The notes: generated by a model not told the origin, from the letters alone. A DNA stretch of 64,000 nucleotides from Mesorhizobium qingshengii (GCF_027563465.1 NZ_JAPFQA010000002.1:835399-899398), one strand, 5' to 3'; positions 41,021-54,788 are shown, counted from the stretch's first letter. Translations and numbers: made by a program.

Positions 41021-41156
41021 GGCAATCGACTTTCGGCCGGGGATAGCGGAAGCCGCGCCTCCGTGCTCGAAAAAATGCAGTAAGGTCAAAGATTTAGCCA
41101 GAGTTTTTGCTCGCGCCAACAATCTGCGGCCTGTCAGACAAGAGAAAAGACGGTCC

Positions 41157-41717
41157 GTGGCCCAATCGTCATCGCCAATCTCAGGTGTCGCAGAACGCTA
41201 TGCGGGTTCGCTGTTCGAACTCGCGCTGCAGGCAAATTCCGTCGCCAAGGTCGAGGCCGACCTCAACAGTTTCGAAGCGATGCTCGCGGGCAGCGCCGAT
41301 CTTACCCGGCTGATCAACAGCCCGGTGTTTTCCAGCGAGGACCAGGCCAAGGCTATCGCGGCGATCGCCGACAAGGCCAAGATCACCGGCCTCACCGGCA
41401 ATTTCCTGCGCGTCGTCGCCAGGAACCGCCGGCTGTTCGCCATTCCCGGCATGATCAAGGCATTCCGCCAGATCGCAGCCGAACATCGTGGCGAGACCGC
41501 TGCCGAAGTGACGTCGGCTCATGAGCTGACCGCCGCCCAGCAGACCGAACTCAAGGCGGCGCTGAAGAGCGTTGCCGGCAAGGACGTGGCCATCTCCGTC
41601 ACCGTCGATCCGTCGTTGCTCGGCGGGCTGGTGGTCAAGATGGGCTCGCGCCAGATCGATACGTCGCTCAAAACCAAACTCAATTCGCTCAAGCTTGCAC
41701 TGAAAGAGGTCGGCTGA
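41157..41717 (+). CDS. atpH: ATP synthase F1 delta subunit
   Basis: Subunit of the peripheral stalk connecting the catalytic F1 head to the F0 b-subunits of the ATP synthase. The 186-residue sequence has the helical N-terminal OSCP/delta domain ([14 protein letters not shown]) and the conserved C-terminal part ([30 protein letters not shown]). The start is GTG 41157, with AGAGAAAAGA upstream. Its TGA stop shares its A with the atpA ATG (TGATG), so the genes are translationally coupled. This is the first gene of the F1 operon atpHAGDC; the F0 genes are elsewhere, as usual in alphaproteobacteria. Confidence 0.95.
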   Translation: MAQSSSPISGVAERYAGSLFELALQANSVAKVEADLNSFEAMLAGSADLTRLINSPVFSSEDQAKAIAAIADKAKITGLTGNFLRVVARNRRLFAIPGMIKAFRQIAAEHRGETAAEVTSAHELTAAQQTELKAALKSVAGKDVAISVTVDPSLLGGLVVKMGSRQIDTSLKTKLNSLKLALKEVG

Positions 41718-43246
41718 TGGACATCCGCGCCGCGGAAATTTCCGCAATTCTGAAAGACCAGATCAAGAATTTCGGCAAGGAGGCCGAGGTCTCCGAAGTC
41801 GGACAGGTGCTGTCCGTCGGTGACGGTATCGCCCGCGTCTATGGCCTCGACAACGTCCAGGCCGGCGAGATGGTCGAATTCCCGGGCGGCATTCGCGGCA
41901 TGGCGCTCAACCTCGAAGCCGACAATGTCGGCGTCGTTATCTTCGGCGCCGACCGCGACATCAAGGAAGGCGACATCGTCAAGCGCACCGGCGCCATCGT
42001 CGACGTTCCCGTCGGCCCCGGCCTGCTCGGCCGCGTCGTCGACGCGCTCGGCAACCCGATCGACGGCAAAGGCCCGATCAAGGCAGTCGAGCGCAAGCGC
42101 GTCGACGTCAAGGCCCCCGGCATCATCCCGCGCAAGTCGGTGCACGAGCCGATGTCGACCGGCCTCAAGGCCATCGATGCGCTGATCCCGGTCGGTCGCG
42201 GCCAGCGCGAGCTGGTCATCGGCGACCGTCAGACTGGCAAGACCGCCATCATCCTCGACACTATGCTCAACCAGAAGTCGGTGCACGACAACGGCCCCGA
42301 GAAGGAAAAGCTCTACTGCGTCTACGTTGCCGTGGGCCAGAAGCGCTCGACCGTCGCGCAGTTCGTCAAGGTGCTGGAAGAGCGCGGCGCGCTCGAATAT
42401 TCGATCATCATCGCCGCCACCGCTTCCGACCCGGCGCCGATGCAGTTCCTGGCGCCGTTCGCCGGCTGCACCATGGGCGAGTATTTCCGCGACAACGGCA
42501 TGCATGCGCTGATCAGCTACGACGATCTGTCGAAGCAGGCCGTCGCCTACCGCCAGATGTCGCTCTTGCTGCGCCGCCCGCCGGGCCGCGAAGCCTATCC
42601 GGGCGACGTCTTCTACCTGCATTCGCGCCTGCTCGAGCGCGCCGCCAAGCTCAATGACGACATGGGCGCCGGTTCGCTGACCGCCCTGCCGATCATCGAG
42701 ACGCAGGCCAACGACGTGTCGGCCTATATCCCGACCAACGTGATCTCGATCACCGACGGCCAGATCTTCCTCGAAACCAACCTGTTCTTCCAGGGTATCC
42801 GCCCTGCGGTGAACGTCGGCCTGTCGGTCAGCCGCGTCGGTTCGGCCGCGCAGATCAAGGCGATGAAGCAGGTTGCCGGCTCGATCAAGGGCGAGCTCGC
42901 GCAATACCGCGAAATGGCGGCCTTCGCGCAGTTCGGCTCGGATCTCGACGCCGCCACGCAGCGACTGCTCAACCGCGGATCGCGCCTGACGGAACTTCTG
43001 AAGCAGCCGCAGTTCTCGCCGCTGAAGACGGAAGAGCAGGTCGCGGTGATCTTCGCCGGCGTCAACGGCTATCTCGACAAGCTGCCGGTTAACCAGGTCG
43101 GCAAGTTCGAGCATGGCCTGCTCAGCCATATGCGTGCGGCCGGCAAGGATGTTCTCGAGGCCATTCGCAAGGAAAAGGCGCTGTCGGACGATCTGCGCGC
43201 CAAGCTGAAGGCGGAAATCGACGCCTTCGCCAAGACCTTTGCTTGA
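41717..43246 (+). CDS. atpA: ATP synthase F1 alpha subunit
   Basis: Non-catalytic nucleotide-binding subunit of F1. The 509-residue protein has the N-terminal beta-barrel, the P-loop GDRQTGKT (about residues 170-177) and the alpha-subunit arginine finger in the [10 protein letters not shown] region. The helical bundle at the C-terminus is complete. The ATG overlaps the atpH stop by 1 nt. The next gene, atpG, starts 32 nt after its stop. Length and motifs are normal; nothing unusual was found. Confidence 0.97.
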   Translation: MDIRAAEISAILKDQIKNFGKEAEVSEVGQVLSVGDGIARVYGLDNVQAGEMVEFPGGIRGMALNLEADNVGVVIFGADRDIKEGDIVKRTGAIVDVPVGPGLLGRVVDALGNPIDGKGPIKAVERKRVDVKAPGIIPRKSVHEPMSTGLKAIDALIPVGRGQRELVIGDRQTGKTAIILDTMLNQKSVHDNGPEKEKLYCVYVAVGQKRSTVAQFVKVLEERGALEYSIIIAATASDPAPMQFLAPFAGCTMGEYFRDNGMHALISYDDLSKQAVAYRQMSLLLRRPPGREAYPGDVFYLHSRLLERAAKLNDDMGAGSLTALPIIETQANDVSAYIPTNVISITDGQIFLETNLFFQGIRPAVNVGLSVSRVGSAAQIKAMKQVAGSIKGELAQYREMAAFAQFGSDLDAATQRLLNRGSRLTELLKQPQFSPLKTEEQVAVIFAGVNGYLDKLPVNQVGKFEHGLLSHMRAAGKDVLEAIRKEKALSDDLRAKLKAEIDAFAKTFA

Positions 43247-43278
43247 ACGAAGCCGGACGACGGGATCAGGTTTGAAGC

Positions 43279-45799
<2,521 letters not shown>

Positions 45800-45802
45800 T
45801 CA

Positions 45803-45903
45803 AGGGAATAGGGAGTAGTCAGTAGTCAGTAGTGAATGGCAGGCGGGTGACCGGGGCAATTGCCCTTTCTCCCTACTTCCTACCCACTATTCCCTACTCA
45901 CTA
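45803..45903. repeat. Heptamer-repeat hairpin between atpD and atpC
   Basis: Starting 4 nt after the atpD stop, the left part has tandem heptamers AGTAGTC-AGTAGTC-AGTAGTG. The right part has complementary units such as CCCTACT (TCCTACC, CACTATT, CCCTACT), and the perfect palindrome GGGCAATTGCCC (45854-45865) is in the middle. It ends 7 nt before the atpC ATG and leaves atpC without a visible Shine-Dalgarno. I recall such CCCTACT repeats in Mesorhizobium. Confidence 0.7.
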
Positions 45904-45910
45904 GATCGAC

Positions 45911-46318
45911 ATGGCTGAAGCTTTCAAATTCGAACTGGTTTCGCCGGAGCGCCTGCTGGTTTCCGAGCAGGTCGAGTCCGTTGTCATTCCGGGCGCCGAA
46001 GGCGAGATGACCGTGATGGCGCATCACGCGCCGGTCATGACCACCATCAAGCCGGGCGTGGTCACGGTGAAGACCGCATCGGGTGGCGAAGAGCGCTATG
46101 TCGTGTTCGGCGGTTTCGCCGACATCGTCCCGGCCGGCTGCACGCTGCTGGCGGAATCGGCTGTCGCGGTGAAGGATGTCGATCGTGCCGATCTCGCGCG
46201 CCGCATCCAGGAAGCCAAGGAAGACGCCGCCGACGCCAAGGACGACCAGGCCCGCAGCAAGGCGGAACAGTTCCTCAGCCAGCTCACCACGCTGGAAGGC
46301 GCCATCCTGCCGGCGTGA
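45911..46318 (+). CDS. atpC: ATP synthase F1 epsilon subunit
   Basis: Regulatory and connecting subunit of the F1 central stalk. The 135-residue protein has the N-terminal beta-sandwich (FELVSPERLLVSEQVESVVIPGAEGEMTVMAHHAPVMTTIKPGVV-type) and a C-terminal helical part with Ala/Asp/Lys repeats ending KAEQFLSQLTTLEG. ATG 45911 is required by the conserved N-terminus, yet no purine-rich ribosome-binding site precedes it: the insertion-like repeat at 45803-45903 ends 7 nt upstream. Translation may therefore depend on atpD coupling or on a structure. A strong terminator follows the stop, closing the operon. Confidence 0.95.
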   Translation: MAEAFKFELVSPERLLVSEQVESVVIPGAEGEMTVMAHHAPVMTTIKPGVVTVKTASGGEERYVVFGGFADIVPAGCTLLAESAVAVKDVDRADLARRIQEAKEDAADAKDDQARSKAEQFLSQLTTLEGAILPA

Positions 46319-46340
46319 TTGGATCGCGATAATGGATTGG

Positions 46341-46364
46341 AAAAGCGGGGCTTGCCCCGCTTTT
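46341..46364 (+). terminator. Rho-independent terminator of the atp operon
   Basis: AAAAGCGGGGC and its complement GCCCCGCTTTT make an 11-bp stem around a CTTG-like tetraloop, followed by TTGTTT, 22 nt after atpC. It also lies between convergent genes and could serve the minus-strand gene. Confidence 0.88.
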
Positions 46365-46367
46365 TGT

Positions 46368-47909
46368 TTAGCTGCCCAATGCAGCGAAGGCAGCCGCCGG
46401 TCCGCCACGGCGCAACTGTTCCAGATGGTTGGCTGTGAGCTCGATCAATCTTTCGCGCCCTGGTTCCCCCTTGGCAAAGCCGGCCAGATCGAACACCGCG
46501 GCGGTGGTTTCGGCGGCCGACGGACGGTTGCCACAGATGGCTGTCATCGGCACGTCTAGCGGATCGGTGAAGTGCGCCTCGGGCAAGGATTTGCCGCGCG
46601 CTTCGCAGGCCGCGATCCAGGCGGCCACCACCAGCATAAGATGCCTTGGCGCGGCGCTTGCACGCAGGCGCTCGATGGACGACGCGACGATGCGCTGCGG
46701 CAGTTTCTGGCTGCCGTCATTGGCGATCTGCGCCGTGCGGTGGGCGAGCGCGGTGTTGGAAAAACGCTCGGCAAGTTCGGCCGTATAGGCTGATGTATCG
46801 AGCCCGGCCCCCTCAGGCAGGGTCGGGATGGCTTCGGCCCACAATGCATCAACAAACTGGCGGATCGCCGGATCGGCGAAGGCGCGGTCGACGGTGGCGT
46901 GACCGCTGAGCAGGCCGAGATAGGCGATCCCCGAATGCGCGCCGTTGAGCAGCCTGAGCTTCATGTCCTCGAACGGCCTGACGTCTTCGACCATGGTGAC
47001 GCCGAACCGTTCCCAGGCCGGTCGTCCCGCCGGGAACCGGTCCTCGACCACCCACTGGCAGAACGGTTCGGTCATGACCGGCCAGGCGTCCTCGACACCG
47101 AGTTCGACGGCGATCCTTGCCCGGTCGGCGTCGGTGGTCGCCGGCACGATGCGGTCGACCATGCTCGACGGAAAGGCGACCTGGTCGGCGATGTGGCTGG
47201 CGAGGCTGGCATTGCCCGATTGGGCAAGCCCGGCATCGCCCTTCGCGCCAAGCCTGGCATCGCCCATTTGGTCGAGCCTGGCATCGCGCATTTCGGCGAA
47301 TTCGGCCAGCAGCCGGTGCAGCGTGGCGCCGTTGGCCGGCAGGTTGTCGCAGCAGAGCACGGTGAAGGGCGGCGTGCCGGCTTCGCGCCGCCGGGCTAGC
47401 GCCTCGGCGAGAAAACCATGCGCGGTCTTCGGCATTTGCGGATTCGCCAGATCATGGACGATATCGGGATGAGCCGTGTCCAGTCCGCCGCCCGCTGCCC
47501 TCAGATAGGCCTTTTCGGTGATTGTCAGCGTCACGATGCGGGTGCGCGGATGGATCAGCGCGGCGAGCACCGCGCCCGGGTCTTCCGGCGCCACCAGCAT
47601 CGAGCCGATCGAGCCGATGACGCGGAGTTTTTCCTCGCCGCTGCTCCTGACCGCCAGCGTGTAGAGTCCATCCTGTGGCGAGAGCGCGTCGCGCGTATCG
47701 GCGCTGCGCAGCGAAACGCCGACGATGCCCCAGTCCATGTCCCCCGCCGCCAGGCAGTCGTCGACATAGGCGGCCTGATGGGCGCGGTGGAAGGCGCCGA
47801 CGCCGAGATGCACGATACCGGGGATGACCTTGCTACGGTCGTATCCGGGGATTGCGATCCCCTTGGGCAACGAGCGCAGGGTGGTTTCGGACAGATGGCT
47901 GCTTGTCAT
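46368..47909 (-). CDS. Mannitol dehydrogenase-family oxidoreductase, probably fructuronate reductase
   Basis: A 513-residue NAD-dependent polyol dehydrogenase family member, most likely D-mannonate oxidoreductase (UxuB) given the neighbouring uxaC and kdgF-like genes: it would reduce D-fructuronate to D-mannonate in the cytoplasm. The N-terminal Rossmann motif is IVHLGVGAFHRAHQAAYVDD. The catalytic/signature segment is KLRLLNGAHSGIAYLGLLSG with the Lys and His-Asn neighbours. An odd feature is four tandem in-frame 8-residue repeats (units such as MRDARLDQ, MGDARLGA, KGDAGLAQ, SGNASLAS) at 47202-47297, inserted between LLAEFAE and HIADQV. ATG 47909 is supported by the family N-terminus. It is divergent from uxaC. 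Confidence 0.83.
   Translation of the reverse strand: MTSSHLSETTLRSLPKGIAIPGYDRSKVIPGIVHLGVGAFHRAHQAAYVDDCLAAGDMDWGIVGVSLRSADTRDALSPQDGLYTLAVRSSGEEKLRVIGSIGSMLVAPEDPGAVLAALIHPRTRIVTLTITEKAYLRAAGGGLDTAHPDIVHDLANPQMPKTAHGFLAEALARRREAGTPPFTVLCCDNLPANGATLHRLLAEFAEMRDARLDQMGDARLGAKGDAGLAQSGNASLASHIADQVAFPSSMVDRIVPATTDADRARIAVELGVEDAWPVMTEPFCQWVVEDRFPAGRPAWERFGVTMVEDVRPFEDMKLRLLNGAHSGIAYLGLLSGHATVDRAFADPAIRQFVDALWAEAIPTLPEGAGLDTSAYTAELAERFSNTALAHRTAQIANDGSQKLPQRIVASSIERLRASAAPRHLMLVVAAWIAACEARGKSLPEAHFTDPLDVPMTAICGNRPSAAETTAAVFDLAGFAKGEPGRERLIELTANHLEQLRRGGPAAAFAALGS
47202..47297. repeat. 24-bp tandem repeat inside the mannonate-oxidoreductase-like gene
   Basis: Four 24-bp units (47202-47225, 47226-47249, 47250-47273, 47274-47297), each with a (A/G)AGCC(T/C)GGCAT-CGCC-type core, preserve the reading frame. 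They add about 32 residues relative to the normal family sequence. Confidence 0.8.
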
Positions 47910-48085
47910 CACATCACAGGGCTGAGGGCTTTGGACGGCGTGGCATGGAGACATCCCGGCGCGGCGGATGCAAGCGGCGTAACACCTGTTTCCGCCTGCC
48001 GCAAGGATGCCTGTTTCGGAGGCTACGTTGACATCGCCTCTGGCCGAACGTACCGATAACCGATCTGGAAGGAGCCGCTTTTCCC

Positions 48086-49495
48086 ATGGTCGCGCTGACC
48101 GATCCGGACCTGCTGTTTCCATCCGAGGCGCATTCGCGCTCGCTTGCCCGCGACCTCTACGCCGGCGTCAAGGACCTGCCGATCGTCAGCCCGCACGGCC
48201 ACACCGATCCGCGCTGGTATGCGCTCAACGAGCCGTTTCCCGATCCGGCGCAACTGCTCATCGTGCCGGATCACTACATTTTCCGCATGCTGTTCAGCCA
48301 GGGCGTGCGCCTCGAGGATCTCGGCATGGCGACGCTGGACGGCGCACCGGTGGAGACCGACGGCCGGGCGATCTGGCGGCGCTTTGCCGAGAACTATTTC
48401 CTCTTCCGCGGCACGCCGACCAGGCTTTGGTTCGACCATGTGCTGGCGCATCTGTTCAACATCGAGGAGCCGTTGAACGCCGCGACGGCCGACCGCCATT
48501 ACGATGCCATCGCGACGCTGCTGCAGTGGGAGAATTTCCGCCCGCGCGCTTTGTTCGAGCGCTTCAACATCGAGGTGATCGCGACGACGGAAGGCGCGCT
48601 CGACGATCTCAAATGGCACCAGATGATCCGCGACAGCGGCTGGCAGGGCAGGGTCGTCACCACCTACCGGCCGGATGCCGTCGTCGATCTTGACTTCGAA
48701 GGGTTTTCAGCCAATCTCGACCGGCTCGGCGAGATCACCGGCTGCGACACGGGCCGCTGGGCCGGCTATCTCGACGCGCATCGCCAGCGGCGCGCCTTCT
48801 TCAAGAGCTTTGGCGCGACCTCGTCCGACCACGGTCATCCGACGGCCGAGACCGCCAATCTTTCGGATGCGGCGGCCGAAGAGCTGTTCAATCGGGTTCG
48901 CCATGGTTCGGGCGACGAGCGCGAGAAGCGGCTGTTTCGCGCCCAGATGCTGACCGAGATGGCGAAGATGAGCCGGGATGACGGGCTGGTCCTGCAGATC
49001 CATCCCGGTTCCCAGCGCAATCACTCGCGCGCCATCTTCGAGACATTCGGCCGGGACAAGGGTTTCGATATTCCGACCAGGACGGACTATGTCTCGGCGC
49101 TCAAGCCGCTGCTCGACTGCGTCGGGCTGGAGCGCGAGCTGACGATCATCCTGTTCACGCTCGACGAGAGCAGCTATGCGCGCGAACTGGCGCCGCTGGC
49201 CGGCGTCTACCCGGCGCTGAGGCTCGGCCCGGCATGGTGGTTCCACGACAGCCCGGAAGGCATGCGGCGGTTCCGCGAGATGACCACCGAGACGGCCGGC
49301 TTCTACAACACAGTCGGCTTCAATGACGATACCCGTGCCTTTCCGTCGATTCCGGCCCGCCACGACGTGGCGCGCCGCGTCGACTGCGCCTTCCTGGCGC
49401 GGCTCGTCGCCGAGCACCGGCTGCGCGAAGACGAAGCGCATGAGCTGGCGCGGGAATTGGCGTATACGCTCGCCAAGAAAGCCTATCGGCTCTGA
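48086..49495 (+). CDS. uxaC: Glucuronate (uronate) isomerase
   Basis: Isomerises D-glucuronate to D-fructuronate and D-galacturonate to D-tagaturonate, the first step of hexuronate breakdown in the cytoplasm. The 469-residue TIM barrel has the metal-ligand-rich motif PIVSPHGHTDPRWYALN near the N-terminus, FDHVLAHLFN, and the conserved late DPALRLGPAWWFHDSPEGMRRFRE-type region with a catalytic His. ATG 48086 has AAGGAG upstream (spacing about 10). It is divergent from the mannonate-oxidoreductase-like gene and in series with the kdgF-like gene (47 nt gap), forming a uronate catabolic cluster. No transporter or GntR regulator is in the window. Confidence 0.93.
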   Translation: MVALTDPDLLFPSEAHSRSLARDLYAGVKDLPIVSPHGHTDPRWYALNEPFPDPAQLLIVPDHYIFRMLFSQGVRLEDLGMATLDGAPVETDGRAIWRRFAENYFLFRGTPTRLWFDHVLAHLFNIEEPLNAATADRHYDAIATLLQWENFRPRALFERFNIEVIATTEGALDDLKWHQMIRDSGWQGRVVTTYRPDAVVDLDFEGFSANLDRLGEITGCDTGRWAGYLDAHRQRRAFFKSFGATSSDHGHPTAETANLSDAAAEELFNRVRHGSGDEREKRLFRAQMLTEMAKMSRDDGLVLQIHPGSQRNHSRAIFETFGRDKGFDIPTRTDYVSALKPLLDCVGLERELTIILFTLDESSYARELAPLAGVYPALRLGPAWWFHDSPEGMRRFREMTTETAGFYNTVGFNDDTRAFPSIPARHDVARRVDCAFLARLVAEHRLREDEAHELARELAYTLAKKAYRL

Positions 49496-49542
49496 AATGT
49501 GCTGCCGCGGGGTCGGCTGTCTGGCGCGATGAGGAGGGGACG

Positions 49543-49881
49543 ATGACGCAAGCAAGGTTTTTCGCGCATGCCGGCAACGGTGCCTGGTCGGCGACGCCGG
49601 ACGGCAATCGCCGGCGCGTTCTCTTGCACACCGATGAACTGATGATGGTCGAGTTCGGCTTCGACAAGGGTGGCGTCGGCGCCCTGCATTCGCACCCGCA
49701 TGTCCAGGCAAGCTATGTCGCCGAAGGCCGGTTTGAGGTGACCATCGACGGCCGGACCGAGATTTTGGAAGCCGGCGGCAGCTTCATCGTGCCGTCCGGT
49801 CTGGTGCACGGCGTCAAGGCACTGGAGGCGGGGCGGCTGGTCGACAGTTTCACACCGCACCGGGCCGATTTCCTTGCCTGA
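49543..49881 (+). CDS. Cupin protein similar to KdgF
   Basis: A 112-residue cupin barrel resembling KdgF, which speeds the conversion of 4,5-unsaturated uronates (from pectin or alginate lyases) to linear ketonised sugars. The metal-binding His residues are in ALHSHPHVQAS, followed by YVAEGRFEVTIDG, and the second cupin motif ends PSGLVHGVKALE with another His. The match to KdgF is based on length, motifs and position next to uxaC, so it is inferential; it could be a general cupin. ATG 49543 has a strong GAGGAGGGG site. Confidence 0.75.
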   Translation: MTQARFFAHAGNGAWSATPDGNRRRVLLHTDELMMVEFGFDKGGVGALHSHPHVQASYVAEGRFEVTIDGRTEILEAGGSFIVPSGLVHGVKALEAGRLVDSFTPHRADFLA

Positions 49882-49942
49882 CGGCCGCCGCCGATGGTGC
49901 CACGGGGTCGGTAACGGCATCGTCCGAGCAGGCGATGACAAA

Positions 49943-49966
49943 CCCGCGCCTCCAGAGAGGCGCGGG
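49943..49966 (-). terminator. Terminator-like hairpin
   Basis: CCCGCGCCTC and GAGGCGCGGG form a 10-bp stem with a 4-nt loop. Followed on the minus strand by TTTGTC, it would act as the terminator of the GT9 gene ending at 50051, and it also lies after the kdgF-like gene. Confidence 0.6.
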
Positions 49967-50050
49967 CAGTTGCCTGGGCGCCCGTGGCGCCGCGGTACTC
50001 GAGACATAACCGCAGGATTGGAAACCTGCCGGATCATGGTGAATATAAAC

Positions 50051-51067
50051 TTAACGCGCCGGTGCCGGATGGTCGCGACGGCTGGTGGCGAGCAAGCGAT
50101 GGGTGGCTTCGAGAATGGCCTCGACCGGCGTGTCGGCGATATTAGCCGATCCGCCGCGCCTCGGCGCCGTCACCACTTCGACCCTGTTCGACAGCGGCCG
50201 CCAACGCTCCATGTTGGCGCCGTTGTTGACGATCACCGTTGGGGTCATGACCGCGGCGAACAGGTGCCCAAGACCGCCTTCCATGCCGACATAGGCGGCC
50301 GCCATCTCGCCGAGCGCCAGCAGCAGATCGCCGAACGCCTCGACATCGAGCCCAAGGTCCGGACCGACCACGGACAATCGACTTTCCTTGGCGGCAAGGG
50401 CCTGCCATTTCGGTCCGTTGCCAGGAGTCACCAGATAGAGCACCCGATAGCCGGCATCGATCAGATTGCCTGATATGGCCGATATCTGGGCCTCGCTCAT
50501 GAACTTGTTGCTCTTGGCGTTGCCGCCAAGAAGGATGAGCGGACGGTCGTCCGCGCCGCGAAGCTGACGCGCCAGGGCGCGGGCGGCCTGGGGAACGTCC
50601 AGCCTGTGGTCGAATGGCAGGTGCCGGCCCGCCAGGCGCTCGATCAGCCGGTGGTAGCGCCAGGCATTGTGTTCGGGCCGCAGCGTCCATCTGGTGCCCA
50701 AACGCAACGACAGAAGATGGCCGGCAAAATTGGGCTCGTAGCGCACGCCGCGGCCGACAAGCCGCAGTCTGGTCGCGATCAGGCTGGGCACGCCGGCGCG
50801 GAAGTCGACGACCGTCGTTGGCCTGCCAGGCGTCGCGAACTCGGCCAGAATGGCGGAAAGCGGCACAATCGTCCTGAAGTCATCGACGAGGGGAGCGGCA
50901 TGCCTGCGCAACACGCCCGTGAGCGAGGATTTGCGTATGCTGCCATAAACGATCTGGCTTTGCGGGAAGGCTGTTCTCGCCGCGCGCAACGCCGGTATCC
51001 GCAGCAATCCGTCACCAAGCGCGTCATTGCGGGCGTAGAAGATCAGCAGAGGGGCGGTCGAATCCAT
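50051..51067 (-). CDS. Glycosyltransferase family 9 (heptosyltransferase-like)
   Basis: A 338-residue GT-B glycosyltransferase of the ADP-heptose:LPS heptosyltransferase type. The start has the family's NDALGDGLLRIPALRAARTAFP-like segment. The sugar-nucleotide-binding half has ILLGGNAKSNKFMSEAQ and the GMEGGLGHLFAAVMTPTVIV motif, equivalent to the DSGPMHLA loop, though the usual Asp-Ser is replaced by Met-Glu. It is likely cytoplasmic and acts on LPS core or another surface glycan. ATG 51067 is my choice; ATG 51112 or a TTG at 51178 are alternatives because no clear ribosome-binding site exists. No other LPS gene is adjacent. Confidence 0.75.
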   Translation of the reverse strand: MDSTAPLLIFYARNDALGDGLLRIPALRAARTAFPQSQIVYGSIRKSSLTGVLRRHAAPLVDDFRTIVPLSAILAEFATPGRPTTVVDFRAGVPSLIATRLRLVGRGVRYEPNFAGHLLSLRLGTRWTLRPEHNAWRYHRLIERLAGRHLPFDHRLDVPQAARALARQLRGADDRPLILLGGNAKSNKFMSEAQISAISGNLIDAGYRVLYLVTPGNGPKWQALAAKESRLSVVGPDLGLDVEAFGDLLLALGEMAAAYVGMEGGLGHLFAAVMTPTVIVNNGANMERWRPLSNRVEVVTAPRRGGSANIADTPVEAILEATHRLLATSRRDHPAPAR

Positions 51068-51238
51068 GGCCAGGTGCGGAATCCGTGGGTCGCTCGACGA
51101 AGGCCTGAACATGGATGGCCCCGATCGAAGGCGTTCTGTTCCGATCGTCAAAGCCTGATATTGAAGCCCTCCCGGCAAGTCAAAGACGATCTGCCGCGCC
51201 CGCGCCCGGGCCAGGTTTTTCCGACAGACAGGCTTCGG

Positions 51239-52660
51239 TCAGGTGATTTGCCGCAGCAGGCTGAAAATCCGCTCGAACGTCTTGCCGTAAGGCGGGCGCA
51301 GAAGCCCTCCGGCGCTCAAGCGCGACTGCAGGAAAACCGGCTTCTCCTTGCTGAAGGTGCGAAAACCCCATTCGCCGTGATAGGCACCCATGCCGCTGGC
51401 GCCAACACCGCCGAAGGGCTGGTTTTCCTGCACCAGATGCAGCATGCAGTCGTTGATGGTGACGCCGCCGGCGACGGTCTCGCGCAGGATGCGCTGGCGG
51501 TTGCCGCTGTCGCGCCCGAACCAGTAGAGCGCCAGCGGCCGGTCCGCCCGGTTCACATGGTCTATCGCGTCGTCGAGGGTGGTGTATTCGACAATCGGCA
51601 GCACCGGTCCGAAAATCTCCTCGCGCATCAGCCGCAGGTTCGAGCCGGGGTTTTTGACCAGGGTCGGCGGCAACTTCCGGCTGGTGGAGCCGAACTGTTC
51701 ACGGGCCGGGTTGACCTCGATGACATCGGCGCCGGCATCACGCGCCTCGGCAATCATCTCGCGCAGACGCTGGTGGTGCCGGTCGCTGACGATGGCGGTA
51801 TAGTCCGGGTTGTCGCGCAAGGTCGGGTAGAGCCGCGCTATCGCGGTTGCGAGCTTCGCGGCGACTGTGCCTGCCTGCCCTTGCGGTACCAGCAGATAGT
51901 CCGGCGCGATGCAAGTCTGCCCAGCATTCAACAGCTTGCCATAGGCAATGCTGGATGCCGCCGCATCGAGATCGCAGGACGGATCGAGGATTGCTGGCGA
52001 CTTGCCGCCGAGTTCGAGCGTGACCGGGGTCAGGTTGGCGGCCGCTGCCATCGCGACCTGCCGGCCGACCGCGGTCGAACCGGTGAACAGCAAATGATCG
52101 AACGGCATCGACACGAAGGCCCTTCCCACCTCGGCGTCGCCGGTGATGACGCAGAGCTCATCCGGCGCGAAATGCTCGCCGGCCAGTCGCGCCAGCAGCG
52201 CGGAAAAAGCCGGCGTCAGTTCGGACGGCTTGACGAGCACGCGATTGCCGGCGGCGAGTGCCGCGGTGACCGGCGCGACAGCGAGCTGGAAGGGATAGTT
52301 CCAGGGCGATACGACCCCGACGACACCGAGCGGCTGCGGGACGAGGCGATTTCTGCCCGGCAGGAATGGCATGGTGGTGGCAACACGACGCTCCCGCATC
52401 CAGCCTTTCAGATGGGAAAGCGCGTGGCGGATGCCAGCGCGGACGACGAACAGTTCCGCCAGGCGCGTCTCGTGCACCGACCGGCCGCCAAAATCGGCGC
52501 CGATCGCCGCGCAGATGTCAGCCTCATGCCGCTCGGTGAGCGCCAGCAGGCGCTTCAGGCGGTCTTTCCGGACGCCAAGGTCCGGAAAGGGCTGCGCCTC
52601 GAAGGCCGCGCGCTGCAACTGGAACCGCTCGCCGAGAGCATCCTGTCTGGTCTGCAGCAT
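51239..52660 (-). CDS. Aldehyde dehydrogenase, coniferyl-aldehyde dehydrogenase type
   Basis: A 473-residue NAD(P)-dependent aldehyde dehydrogenase. The catalytic Cys is in NAGQTCIAPDYLL and the general base Glu in TLELGGKSP. The cofactor site is FTGSTAVGRQV, and PWNYPFQLAVAPVTAALAAGNRVLVKPSE is the conserved Asn/Lys strand. Length and the NDCMLHLVQENQPFGGVGASGMGAYHG region fit the coniferyl aldehyde dehydrogenase group, which oxidises lignin-derived or fatty aldehydes; the actual substrate is uncertain. ATG 52660 has GGAGAAGG 3-4 nt upstream. No partner operon is evident; recQ is divergent. Confidence 0.86.
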   Translation of the reverse strand: MLQTRQDALGERFQLQRAAFEAQPFPDLGVRKDRLKRLLALTERHEADICAAIGADFGGRSVHETRLAELFVVRAGIRHALSHLKGWMRERRVATTMPFLPGRNRLVPQPLGVVGVVSPWNYPFQLAVAPVTAALAAGNRVLVKPSELTPAFSALLARLAGEHFAPDELCVITGDAEVGRAFVSMPFDHLLFTGSTAVGRQVAMAAAANLTPVTLELGGKSPAILDPSCDLDAAASSIAYGKLLNAGQTCIAPDYLLVPQGQAGTVAAKLATAIARLYPTLRDNPDYTAIVSDRHHQRLREMIAEARDAGADVIEVNPAREQFGSTSRKLPPTLVKNPGSNLRLMREEIFGPVLPIVEYTTLDDAIDHVNRADRPLALYWFGRDSGNRQRILRETVAGGVTINDCMLHLVQENQPFGGVGASGMGAYHGEWGFRTFSKEKPVFLQSRLSAGGLLRPPYGKTFERIFSLLRQIT

Positions 52661-52937
52661 CGCCTTCTCCCTGCATTGTCGAGCCAAGCTTACATCGCGA
52701 CGCGTGAAGGAATCCAGCGGGGTGCAGGTGTCGCAGGGGAAGGCGAGGCTCGCCGAGCAGGCCAGTCAACCGGTCAGCGTCGGCGCTCCCGTGGCCTGGC
52801 GCTCCCCGTGCGGGCTTGTTCCTGTTGTGGTCCGATGACGGCTGCGCTACTGCAAGGCGCCACGCGGAGAGTCTCTTGATCGGTTTCCTTGTCCTCTCCA
52901 ATCCGCCGAAAATCGGTTCCAGCCCGGTGTCCGCCTG

Positions 52938-54788
<1,851 letters not shown>

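Noticed and set aside
47202..47297. CRISPR-like direct repeats
   Set aside because: The units are 24 bp and in frame with a coding gene, without spacers.
46368..48122. Longer start of the mannonate-oxidoreductase-like gene at 48122
   Set aside because: It would run through the divergent uxaC promoter and start; family N-terminus and ATG 47909 agree better.
49940..50000. Possible tRNA gene
   Set aside because: The stem-loop at 49943-49966 is a simple 10-bp hairpin; D and T arms and a CCA-compatible acceptor stem could not be found.
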